Assembly (NCBI GenBank): GCA_032622095.1
Contig: CP136064.1
Coordinates: 262,923,863-262,987,862 of the forward strand
Length of the DNA: 64,000 bases
Direction of reading: 5' to 3'
Origin: Siphonodentalium dalli
Taxonomy: Eukaryota; Mollusca; Scaphopoda; Gadilida; Siphonodentaliidae
Position numbers and translations under genes: made by a program. The notes beneath the pieces are model-generated. The model was given only the letters and a program-made list of their open reading frames with translations. It ran no database searches and was not told the DNA's origin. Shown here piece after piece: positions 11,829 through 22,455 of this stretch (within the stretch, counting starts at the first letter, position 1; each line of letters starts with the position of its first letter).

Positions 11829-13039
11829 AAATCTACGTTATGACTGACAGTGATTGCTGTGCTACATGCAGTTGTAATATTTACCCCCCCCCCTTCACCA
11901 TGAAAATGATGAAATGATAATTTTAAAAGTGTAAATATATTTTTATTTGTTTTATTGTTAAAGAAGAATAATAACAAAGAAAGAGACAAAATACATTCAC
12001 TCATTCATGCTCTCAGTCCATGACAGGGACGTGGCTAGAGGGGTTTCAGCGTTGGGGAGGGGTGCATCCACCTTGGAATTTTCAACTGCACCCCCCCCCC
12101 CCCTTGGGGTTTGATTTCCCCAAAAGTTACTGGCCCCTCACAGCCTGGATGTTAGCATTATTCTAAATGGATCAGTAGTATTGTTGCCACAACCAGAAGA
12201 GGAACGGAATACACTGAGAACATTTTGAGATCCGAACCTGAAAATAGCAAACTCCTAACATCTAGACTGGCCTCAAGAATTCCAATTGTTGGAAATTTCC
12301 AACCTGAGACCCCCCCCCCCCCACCCTAAGGTCGTAAAATTTCCAACTGATGCCATTTCAGTCAATTTTTTGACCAAAAGTAGGACAATGTGCAAATGAT
12401 GTTCCATAAACAATTAATAATTGTTGGAAAATCAAACTACGAGAACAATCTCAACCTATAATATTGTTGATGTGACCGTGCGAAAGTTCCAATTAATGTT
12501 GTGTCATGTATGAAATATCCAACTGTTGACAATTTTGACCAAAGTTGTGGTGGGGTGGGGGATGCGAGACACACGTGCAACACCCCTGCCGCCATGTCCC
12601 TAAATCCATGCATTATCACACATGGATCGTGAAATTTAGATAGTAATTAGAATGACATTTTCTTCCTCATACAGTCGGATGCCATCACATGAAACTGACA
12701 TAAATGTATTTGTTTTCGTTTCTGACAATTGAAGGGTTAAACTTCAAATTCAAACTTTAAGTTGGCTGTGGAGGAAATGAATCCGACGACGCACGCTTTT
12801 CGTTGAAATTCCAAGTTATTCGGCATGATATTCTCAACTAAAGTACTTACCGGTACTTCTTCGGGTCCCTCTAGCTGGTGATGGTGTTCCGTGGTGCATT
12901 ATCCAAATAATAATCCATTAAACCGAGAAGCTCACTCAGAACACAAATGCAAGTTCAGTCAATAAACCAAAGCGTTATTTGAAAAAGAAACACGCGACCA
13001 GTTAAGAATGACGTTAAAATGACGCTACGACGTAATCGA

Positions 13040-13480
13040 CCGATTTATCCACACTATGACCAACGTTGGGTCATCGTTGGTCCAACGTCGACATCTAACG
13101 CACCTACTGACCTCACATATCGCCTAGTGCGTTACGTTTTCAACGTCGGGTCAACGTTAAACCAGCGGTAAAACCAACGTTGCCCCAACGTTGGTTGTCC
13201 AACGTCGGGCCAACGTAGCCATGTTTGAAACGTGCAAAATCTGACGCATGTCGGCGTTGCGCCATCGTTGTATCAACCACAAAAGCCGACGTTGGGCCAA
13301 CGTAATTATTCCAACACAAGTCGACGTTGGGCCATCGTCGTACCAACCACAAAAGCTGACGTTGGGCCAACGTAATTATTCCAACGCAAGTCGACGTCGG
13401 GCCATCGTCGTACCAACCACAAAAGCCGACGTTGGGCCAACGTAATTATTCCAACGTTGGCCCAACGTACGTGTGCTATC
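13040..13480. repeat. CAACGTTGGGCCAACGT palindromic cluster (copy A)
   Basis: Numerous variants of the palindrome ACGTTGGGCCAACGT occur, spaced by 'aattattccaacgcaagtcg' and 'catcgtcgtaccaaccacaaa'. The cluster ends gtgtgctatctggg, the inverse of the CCCAGATAGCACAC that opens the related element at 21857. Long frames here are by-products of the repeat and are not genes. Confidence 0.8.
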
Positions 13481-13484
13481 TGGG

Positions 13485-16414
13485 ATATGTGTATATACGA
13501 CAGACATTTATAGTTGTATGAGTCCGAGAACATAGGTATATATTTCCATCGTCGCCACGAGGGTTGGGGTAAATGAAATGGAACAATCTCACCTTAAAAT
13601 ATCTTTATATGTTTATGTTGATGATATCATATATGGTGTTTCATGATACAGCGCTGTACATAAATATGTTGGTATACATGTGAGACTTCTAAATATCTTC
13701 GCAGCTAGAATTCCTCTGCAATTACCAAAGTATAACAATAGTAAATGAACTGAACATTTTATATATACTTTGTCATTTGTTTTATTTATTACTGGCTTAA
13801 CGCTTGACACAATATGTTTGCTATATCCATTAATGTGAGCCTGTCCGCATACGAATATGAACTCGGTCTGCATGGTGTATATTTGTTTCGTTTTTTGTTA
13901 TGGCTACCCTTAAATCTACATATCGGTTTAACTACGGTTCGCATTATGACACACCTGTACTCACACTGGCATATTGGTAAAGTTCTTGTTATTACACCAG
14001 GCTAAACAAATGCCACAAATACAGACAATTTGAATACATGTAGTCCACCTTAATTTAGTGCATTGCATTTTGCAACGATACGAGTACAGGGAAAATTGAT
14101 CAAAAGATGGGTCGACTCTGGCTGGTTTTTTTTTTGCATATTCAATATTCCCATTGAGTCATGACTCTTGGTGTGCAGTTTTGGTTGCAGTGAACTTCGC
14201 TTAGATATGTATGATAACTTTATAGCCGAAAGCCGGTGTGTAATTGTGGCACAGAGATCGAGGATGCCTTTCACTACTTTTTCGAATGTCCATTGTTCCG
14301 ACAGCAAAGAACTAAATTATATGATAGACTAGATGAGTATGCTTTCACAATAGTAGACGTAAATCACTTTCTCAGAGGCGCTCCAAGCATTCCACAGCAT
14401 CGATACCAGCTACTCTTTTACATTGTACAAAAATATATATCAGAAAGTAAACGTTTCACAAAACGAAGAACAATCGTAAACAACTTGCGACACGGCATGG
14501 CATTAAATATACAGGAGAGGACCTCAGGACCGGTATAACATCAATCACCAGACATCACCATCAACATTCTTATTATTACATGTACATTATATCTGTTATT
14601 CATCTTGTTTAAACATTTGTGTAAATATTGTCGGGAGAGGGGCCACCTTAAGTTGTTATAACTTGTCCCCCAATCCCTTGTAAACTGAGTTACAATAAAT
14701 ATGTTTAAACCAAGCTTTATTTGGCCGGTTTTGGCCGTTTTGTTGGGTAAAGGGTTAAATCTACGTTATGACTGACAGTGATTGCTGTGCTACATGCAGT
14801 TGTAATATTTACCCCCCCCCCCCTTCACCATGAAAATTATGAAATGATAATTTTAAAAGTGTAAATATATTTTTATTTGTTTTATTGTTAAAGAAGAATA
14901 ATAACAAAGAAAGAGACAAAATACATTCACTCATTCATGCTCTCAGTCCATGACAGGGACGTGGCTAGATGGGTTTGAGCGTTGGGGAGGGGTGCATCCA
15001 CCTTGGAATTTTCAACTGCACCCCCCCCCCCCTTGGGGTTTGATTTCCCCAAAAGTTACTGGCCCCTCACAGCCTGGATGTTAGCATTATTCTAAATGGA
15101 TCAGTAGTATTGTTGCCACAACCAGAAGAGGAACGGAATACACTGAGAACATTTTGAGATCCGAACCTGAAAATAGCAAACTCCTAACATCTAGACTGGC
15201 CTCAAGAATTCCAATTGTTGGAAATTTCCAACCTGAGACCCCCCCCCCCCCCACCCTAAGGTCGTAAAATTTCCAACTGATGCCATTTCAGTCAATATTT
15301 TGACCAAAAGTAGGACAATGTGCAAATGATGTTCCATAAACAATTAATAATTGTTGGAAAATCAAACTACGAGAACAATCTCAACCTATAATATTGTTGG
15401 TGTGACCGTGCGAAAGTTCCAATTAATGTTGTGTCATGTATGAAATATCCAACTGTTGACAATTTTGACCAAAGTTGTGGTGGGGTGGGGGATGCGAGAC
15501 ACACGTGCAACACCCCTGCCGCCATGTCCCTAAATCCATGCATTATCACACATGGATCGTGAAATTTAGATAGTAATTAGAATGACATTTTCTTCCTCAT
15601 ACAGTCGGATGCCATCACATGAAACTGACATAAATGTATTTGTTTTCGTTTCTGACAATTGAAGGGTTAAACTTCAAATTCAAACTTTAAGTTGGCTGTG
15701 GAGGAAATGAATCCGACGACGCACGCTTTTCGTTGAAATTCCAAGTTATTCGGCATGATATTCTCAACTAAAGTACTTACCGGTACTTCTTCGGGTCCCT
15801 CTAGCTGGTGATGGTGTTCCGTGGTGCATTATCCAAATAATAATCCATTAAACCGAGAAGCTCACTCAGAACACAAATGCAAGTTCAGTCAATAAACCAA
15901 AGCGTTATTTGAAAAAGAAACACGCGACCAGTTAAGAATGACGTTAAAATGACGCTACGACGTAATCGACCGATTTATCCACACTATGACCAACGTTGGG
16001 TCATCGTTGGTCCAACGTCGACATCTAACGCACCTACTGACCTCACATATCGCCTAGTGCGTTACGTTTTCAACGTCGGGTCAACGTTAAACCAGCGGTA
16101 AAACCAACGTTGCCCCAACGTTGGTTGTCCAACGTCGGGCCAACGTAGCCATGTTTGAAACGTGCAAAATCTGACGCATGTCGGCGTTGCGCCATCGTTG
16201 TATCAACCACAAAAGCCGACGTTGGGCCAACGTAATTATTCCAACACAAGTCGACGTTGGGCCATCGTCGTACCAACCACAAAAGCTGACGTTGGGCCAA
16301 CGTAATTATTCCAACGCAAGTCGACGTCGGGCCATCGTCGTACCAACCACAAAAGCCGACGTTGGGCCAACGTAATTATTCCAACGTTGGCCCAACGTAC
16401 GTGTGCTATCTGGG
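13485..16414. repeat. 2.93-kb tandem segmental duplication, copy B
   Basis: A full copy of the unit described at 10557, containing a LINE remnant (14168-14711), a truncated MITE end, part 2 with long poly-C tracts, and a CAACGTTGG cluster (15970-16410). It begins directly after the gtgtgctatctggg end of copy A, which defines the tandem junction. Confidence 0.9.
14168..14711 (+). pseudogene. LINE reverse-transcriptase C-terminal remnant (copy B)
   Basis: The same remnant as in copy A, with the CNCGTEIEDAFHYFFECP cluster. Where copies A and C have a stop after SESKRFT, this copy reads on for 25 codons into KRRTIVNNLRHGMALN. Copy B is therefore closer to the ancestral LINE frame at this point. 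Still only a 3' fragment. Confidence 0.65.
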
Positions 16415-17880
16415 ATATGTGTATATACGACAGACATTTATAGTTGTATGAGTCCGAGAACATAGGTATATATTTCCATCGTCGCCACGAGGGTTGGGGT
16501 AAATGAAATGGAACAATCTCACCTTAAAATATCTTTATATGTTTATGTTGATGATATCATATATGGTGTCTCATGATACAGCGCTGTACATAAATATGTT
16601 GGTATACATGTGAGACTTCTAAATATCTTCGCAGCTAGAATTCCTCTGCAATTACCAAAGTATAACAATAGTAAATGAACTGAACATTTTATATATACTT
16701 TGTCATTTGTTTTATTTATTACTGGCTTAACGCTTGACACAATATGTTTGCTATATCCATTAATGTGAGCCTGTCCGCATACGAATATGAACTCGGTCTG
16801 CATGGTGTATATTTTTTCGTTTTTTGATATGGCTACCCTTAAATCTACATATCGGTTTAACTACGGTTCGTATTATGACACACCTGTACTCACACTGGCA
16901 TATTGGTAAAGTTCTTGTTATTACACCAGGCTAAATAAATGCCCCAAATACAGACAATTTGAATACATGTAGTCCACCTTAATTTAGTGCATTGCATTTT
17001 GCAACGATACGAGTACAGGGAAAATTGATCAAAAGATGGGTCGACTCTGGCTGGTTTTGTTTTTGCATATTCAATATTCCCATTGAGTCATGACTCTTGG
17101 TGTGCAGTTTTGGTTGCAGTGAACTTCGCTTAGATATGTATGATAACTTTATAGCCGAAAGCCGGTGTGTAATTGTGGCACAGAGATCGAGGATGCCTTT
17201 CACTACATTTTCGAATGTCCATTGTTCCAACCGCAAAGAACTAAATTATATGATAGACTAGATGAGTATGCTTTCACAATAGTAGACGTAAATCACTTTC
17301 TCAGAGGCGCTCCAAGCATTCCACAGCATCGATACCAGCTACTCTTTTACATTGTACAAAAATATATATCAGAAAGTAAACGTTTCACTTAACGAAGAAC
17401 AATCGTAAACAACTTGCGACACGGCATGGCATTAAATATACAGGAGAGGACCTCAGGACCGGTATAACATCAATCACCAGACATCATCATCAACATTCTT
17501 ATTATTACATGTACATTATATCTGTTATTCATCTTGTTTAAACATTTGTGTAAATAGTGTTGGGAGAGGGGCCACCTTAAGTTGTTATAACTTGTCCCAC
17601 AATCCCTTGTAAACTGAGTTACAATAAATATGTTTAAACCAAGCTTTATTTGGCCGGTTTTGGCCGTTTTGTTGGGTAAAGGGTTAAATCTACGTTATGA
17701 CTGACAGTGATTGCTGTGCTACATGCAGTTGTAATATTTAACCCCCCCCCCCCCCCCTTACCATGAAAATGATGAAATGATAATTTTAAAAGTGTAAATA
17801 TATTTGTATTTGTTTTATTGTTAAAGAAGAATAATAACAAAGAAAGAGACAAAATACATCACTCATTCATGCTCTCTGTC
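16415..17880. repeat. 2.93-kb tandem segmental duplication, partial copy C
   Basis: Only part 1 is present (about 1466 bp), including a LINE remnant (17097-17640) and the truncated MITE end. Identity stops at gctctctgtcca near 17882, exactly where part 2 would begin. That places a breakpoint at the part 1/part 2 border. Confidence 0.88.
17097..17640 (+). pseudogene. LINE reverse-transcriptase C-terminal remnant (copy C)
   Basis: A third copy of the remnant, with the CNCGTEIEDAFHYIFECP cluster and the frame closing at the same stop as copy A. Small substitutions distinguish it from A and B. Confidence 0.6.
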
Positions 17881-18949
17881 CAAGACGTGGAAGAGTTTCG
17901 CTCTTCCATGCCCTGGCCTACTTTCTTACCTGTGACATGCAATTAGAAAATATTTAAAGCCACACAATGTGTTAGGACAATTTTAACAATCATCGTTCAA
18001 CTTAAAAGCAAGACCAATAACCGATACTAGGTACTACCTTGATATATTTTTGCCTGAAATGGACTTTCTTTAGCAACAACAATGGTGATAAAAATCAATA
18101 GATTATTTGAATGTCTTCATAATAACTTTAAATTTCCCTTATTAACCGGCTAAAGTGGTCGATGGTGTGCAATATTTAAGGTTTGCATATTCAATGTTCC
18201 AAACACTATGTGCAGCTTTAATTGATTTAAGTTCTGAATGTATCATAAACAGTTTAATTAGTCAATTTAACCATATTGAGACCGTATTGTAATATTGTAA
18301 ATATTGCATGGTTCGACAGCAAACGTGAAAAATACACAACGCTCGCTTGAATTGCGTTTGGGACTGTGATTGTAAAATGCTGTGATGTCGTTAAGCATAC
18401 CATGTATATATATTGATCACTCTCATTCGTATTGGTCAAGTGTAAATATAATAACTTCAAAAGTATTTAACTATGAAAAATATGAATTGTGAATATATGC
18501 CGCAATCCAAAAAAATCTGAAGTAAATATTCTGAAAGTGAAGTATTATTATATGAGAACAATTGTAATATCTCTAGTGATCTCTAATAACATACGATGGA
18601 TAAGAATTGTATTTACTTTGCCGGTGAACCAAAAGAACTACTCCAAACTATCTGCTTGACCTTCCAATATGAATAAGACTAAATGTATAGATTAGTGACT
18701 AACAAGCCAAAATATATTTTGCGACCACTCGCTACAAAATTGTTGAAGGAACGACAGCTGAGAAAAGGGTAGAAGAGGGTTCTGATGTAAACTTAAACTA
18801 GTGCGGGAAAACGGACCAATTGAAATGCGGTTGACTAAATTTCATCTAATAGTGAATAATTCGGCTAATAGTGAATAAGTTATATTTATGTAAACAAATC
18901 CATGTGCTTTGCTAAATATGAATTTAAAGGAGCTACATTCATTCTGCCA

Positions 18950-19345
18950 CAAAATAACGTGCAGCATTCACTCTTCCACACATATTCAAAGTGGAAAATA
19001 TGACGCTTTCTCACTGCTATCTTCTAGATCAGTTTCTGCTTTTTGGAACTGATTGAGAACTGTGAACTTATTTTGTATTTTTATATTAACTGCTCATTTG
19101 GAACAATGGAATAAGCAATTATTGGGGTCTTAGTCCATTCCGATCCCTCAAAAACTTGATTTTACAGAACGCGGTATAAAAATTCACAAAAATCACAATT
19201 GGGATTCTAGTCACATTTCAACAAGGAATGAGTAGAACTGTGTTATGTAAGTGATGCATACCATTAACCATGAATATTCCAAGTCAACCGGCAAATCGAA
19301 AGACTGATATAGTTCTATATAGATATCATAATCACAAAAAATCCG
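18950..19345. repeat. Dispersed repeat, shared with 41945-42240
   Basis: Shared ordered blocks include 'atcttctagatc', 'acagaacgcggtataaa', 'aatcacaattggga' and 'atgaatattccaa'. It is diverged and non-coding. Confidence 0.65.
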
Positions 19346-20766
19346 CAAAGATGGAGGGGGTCTGCATGCAGCTCACGGTTTAATAGGCTCAAAGCCGCCA
19401 ATGTCACACCATGTTGTCGTCAATCAACCACAATAACTAACAATATTTTTAAAGTGGCGAAATATGTATTAGCAACCACAAGCGCGCGAAATTTACGCGC
19501 GTAGGTACCTATACCTGAGTCGCAGGTGAATTATGACGTCATATATTGTTTTCCCATATTGTCTATAGCGATATTTTCTATATTTTCTATAGCCAAATTA
19601 TGGTGGCGTGTACGTTTTTTTGTTGTTGTGAAATTGGCCCGTGACTTCCGGTTATCAACTGTCTGGAGTTTGTTAAATTGCGGAATCCGAAGTGGACCAA
19701 TGAGATGAATATAGAATTGGCTACTTCACAACTGCCGAAGAGTTCCCATGTGATTTAGGTCTATCAGTCTAATTTAGACCAATTTCGTTGGGTAGCTTAT
19801 AATGATATCAAGCGAAGACATCAAGATACGGTTCACGACGTCATCTACGTCATTTTGGCTTTGCTGGCCAGATTCCAGACAAGATATTGCACTGGTCATG
19901 TCGTCCACGTTCTCAACAACTCGACCTATTACGCTTCGCTGAAAACATCTCCTAGTGAATCGGAAATAACCGAATCCTTGAGAATGGTCGTCTGCGCTAC
20001 ATGATGTTACATTATAATTTTTAGTTATCGCCGTTACAAATTTAGCAAATTTGAGGCAGGAATAACAATGATGACTATCCATATGACATGCATATGTGAT
20101 CCCCGGGATGCAAGATTATAGATCAATATAGTATAAAGTATGAGTATGGTGGTACCACGCATAATTATCATCGTATGATATATATTATTGTAATATTGAA
20201 TAACCACAGATTATGTGGTTGTTCCACTACGTGTCACGTACAGCCATATTATGTTTACGCCGCAAGCTATCAACTATAAAGGGAAACTCCGACTGTTTGT
20301 CGTGATGTCATGTACACTGAACATCGATATGTGGAGCCTGATAGGAAATCTTCATAGTTTGGGAATTTTGGCTGAACATTCTTCTTGAACTAATGTCAAA
20401 TTGCTATGAATGACCAGGAATGTCGCCAGAAAATATATATTATTGTGGTTGACTGGTGGTAGCATGGTCTGACATTGACGGCTTGGGGTCTTTGTTCAAC
20501 CTGGACCCCGCGACTCAATGAACATTAACTCCAAGCCACCAATAATTCAATTTATTTGCAATAGTATAACTCTGATTGTCTGAACGTATGGTATATATTA
20601 TAATGTATTATATAGGAAAATAAAATTATGTTTACACCAATACATTTACATACAATTCGGGAGAGAGACGAGATATACATGTACCCACAATAGCACTTTA
20701 ATCAACAGATTGTAATTATATACGCAAACATGTTTCATTCTGTGATTACGAATTTTCTATTTATAG

Positions 20767-20984
20767 CTCCAAATCAAGTATGGCTAGGATTAAAAGAGGG
20801 TCCATTGTGGTACTGGGATGGTCTGCCCCTGTTACCAGTAGGTACGGATCACTTCACTGGATCGCGATCCGCCGGATGGTCACAGACATGCGGAATGACG
20901 TCAAGTTTGAACGACAATAGTGATTGGCTGTACCAGGACTGTGGCGCCGCAGTAACTCAGGTCATATGTGAAGTGGGTGAGTAA
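20767..20984 (+). CDS. C-type lectin gene, exon 3 (C-terminal half of the domain)
   Basis: The acceptor (tttatag|C) is phase 1, matching exon 2. The exon encodes VWLGLKEGPLWYWDG (the WIGL core and W-x-W-D-G strands of the fold), then a cysteine (SQTCGM), WLYQDCG and VICEVG, supplying the remaining conserved cysteines. There is no EPN, QPD or WND triplet, so canonical calcium-dependent sugar binding is unlikely. Two endings are possible: a strong phase-1 donor (gg|gtgagt) after 20976, or a stop at 20982-20984, just beyond it. With the stop, exons 1-3 give an exact frame of 162 residues, the usual size of a secreted single-domain lectin. With the donor, more exons follow. Confidence 0.75.
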
Positions 20985-20998
20985 AACCCATCTCTACC

Positions 20999-21261
20999 AG
21001 AGTTATCTATCGTACCAATATTCACCTCTGTCACATCACCGATTTCTACAAGAGTTATCTATCGTACCAATATTCACCTCTGTCACATCACCGATTTCTA
21101 CAAGAGTTATCTATCGTACCAATATTCAACTCTGTCACATCACCGATTTCTACAAGAGTTATCTATCGTATCAATATTCACCTCTGTCACATCACCGATT
21201 TCTACAAGAGTTATCTATCGTACCAATATTCACCTCTGTCACATCACCGATTTCTACAAGA
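20999..21261. repeat. 52-bp minisatellite, 5 copies, adjoining the lectin exon
   Basis: Five near-identical 52-bp units (agttatctatcgtaccaata...) begin about 20 bp beyond the exon 3 donor, at 21001, 21053, 21105 and so on. The unit carries no splice-like pyrimidine tract and no conserved coding pattern. Confidence 0.95.
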
Positions 21262-21856
21262 TTCTTGTAAATTCAGAGAAATGTACACATAACAAGGAGT
21301 TCGAAGCTGCAACACAGACTGATCACATAATTTCAGAACCTGTCCATTCATAAATGTTGAGTTTCCAAAATAATTGCCAAATATGCGTGGAACTATGTTG
21401 TCTATATATACCTATGCCATAGCATTATAATATTTATATATAATTTTGCATTCACATGCGAATGACTCAATTCCCAGAGACAACGGATACACCACATTTA
21501 ACAAGAAAACTAAGATGCATGCATCAGGTCACCCATAAACTATTTAGCATAGAATAATTCAGCTCTGTGAATTGTCCTGCAATTTATATTGGAGTTTCAC
21601 AAATGCATTTATTAGCGACGTTACAACTGACATACGATTACACAGGACGAACCTTGAATGTGGAACTATGTAAGAGTGAATATTAAATGTTCTAAATCCT
21701 ATGTTCCACCTTTAGTGGTAATGGGATCGTACCTTATTCACACGCAAGTAGTGTAATTAAGTACCGGTAATTAGAAGTAACAAATCGTTTAGTTTCTATC
21801 GTATCGGCTGAAAGGATCAGGAGCACATTTGGTTAGCTGCTAATACAATTAGCCTC

Positions 21857-22455
21857 CCAGATAGCACACCCACGTTGGGCCAACGTTGGGCCAACGTCAT
21901 TTCTATCGTTGGGTCAACGTTGGAATCCAACGTTGGCCCAACTATGGCTGTTGCCGCTGGCTCGGCGTCGGTTCGACGTCGGACCTCGTCGTCGACTCGA
22001 CGGTGGTTCGACGTCGAGCCGACGTTGGTGCGCCGTCGGGCACCCGACGTTGAAACGACGTCGAACCAACGGTGAATTTCACTAATAATACGACGTTGAG
22101 CCAACGTTGGGCCAACGTCATTTCTATCAACGTTGTAATCCAACGTTGGGCCAACTATGGCTGTTGCCGCTGGCTCGGCGTCGGCTCGACGTCGGATCCC
22201 GTCGTCGACTCGACGGTGGTTCGACATCGACCCGACGTTGGTGCACCGTCGGGCACCCGACGTTGAAACGACGTCGAACCAACGGTGAATTCCACTAATA
22301 ATACGACGTTGGGCCAACGTTGGGCCAACGTCATTTCTATCAACGTTGGAATCCAACGTTGGGCCAACTATGGCTGTTGCCGCTGGCACCGACGTTGAAA
22401 CGACGTCGAATCAACGGTGAATTCCACTAAGAATGCGACGTTGGGCCAACGTTGT
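21857..22455. mobile_element. CAACGTTGG-rich element with ~212-bp internal tandem units
   Basis: It opens CCCAGATAGCACAC, the inverse of the terminus that closes the clusters at 13480, 16410 and 34118. It continues as about three units spaced near 212 bp, each with 'gttgggccaacgttgggcca', 'ctatggctgttgccgctggc' and a GTCG/CGAC-rich stretch of nested short palindromes. The third unit is shortened. The long frames on both strands are repeat-driven. It is probably a non-autonomous DNA transposon; the right terminus is not clear. Confidence 0.6.

Larger units (their letters stand above)
10557..13484. repeat. 2.93-kb tandem segmental duplication, copy A
   Basis: The unit starting atatgtgtatatacga repeats at a spacing of 2928 bp (A to B) and 2930 bp (B to C). 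Each unit has two parts. Part 1 (to about 12020) carries a LINE 3' remnant and a truncated MITE end. Part 2 (about 12023-13480) begins ccatgacagggacgtggc and ends in a CAACGTTGGGCCAACGT cluster. Copies differ by rare substitutions and by poly-C tract length, so the duplication is recent. An assembly artefact cannot be excluded from sequence alone. Confidence 0.9.
8605..20766 (+). other. Predicted lectin intron 2 (12.2 kb), repeat-filled
   Basis: No coding exon is supported. It contains a dispersed repeat (9285-9590), the 2.93-kb tandem duplications (10557-17880), and a dispersed repeat at 18950-19345. A block near 10130-10280 recurs in inverted form near 19340-19440, and a diverged direct copy of part of it lies near 20440-20530. 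17881-18950 and 19450-20440 show nothing specific. Confidence 0.45.

Noticed and set aside
13140-13533. Frames reading 'LAQRQLLWLVRRWPNVDL' and similar, repeated at 16070 and 33732
   Set aside because: They are translations of the same palindromic repeat, not a protein family.
21817-22389. 190-codon minus-strand frame rich in 'VGPTL' and 'RRR' repeats
   Set aside because: It is a by-product of the CAACGTTGG/GTCG palindromic repeat, which keeps several frames open on both strands.
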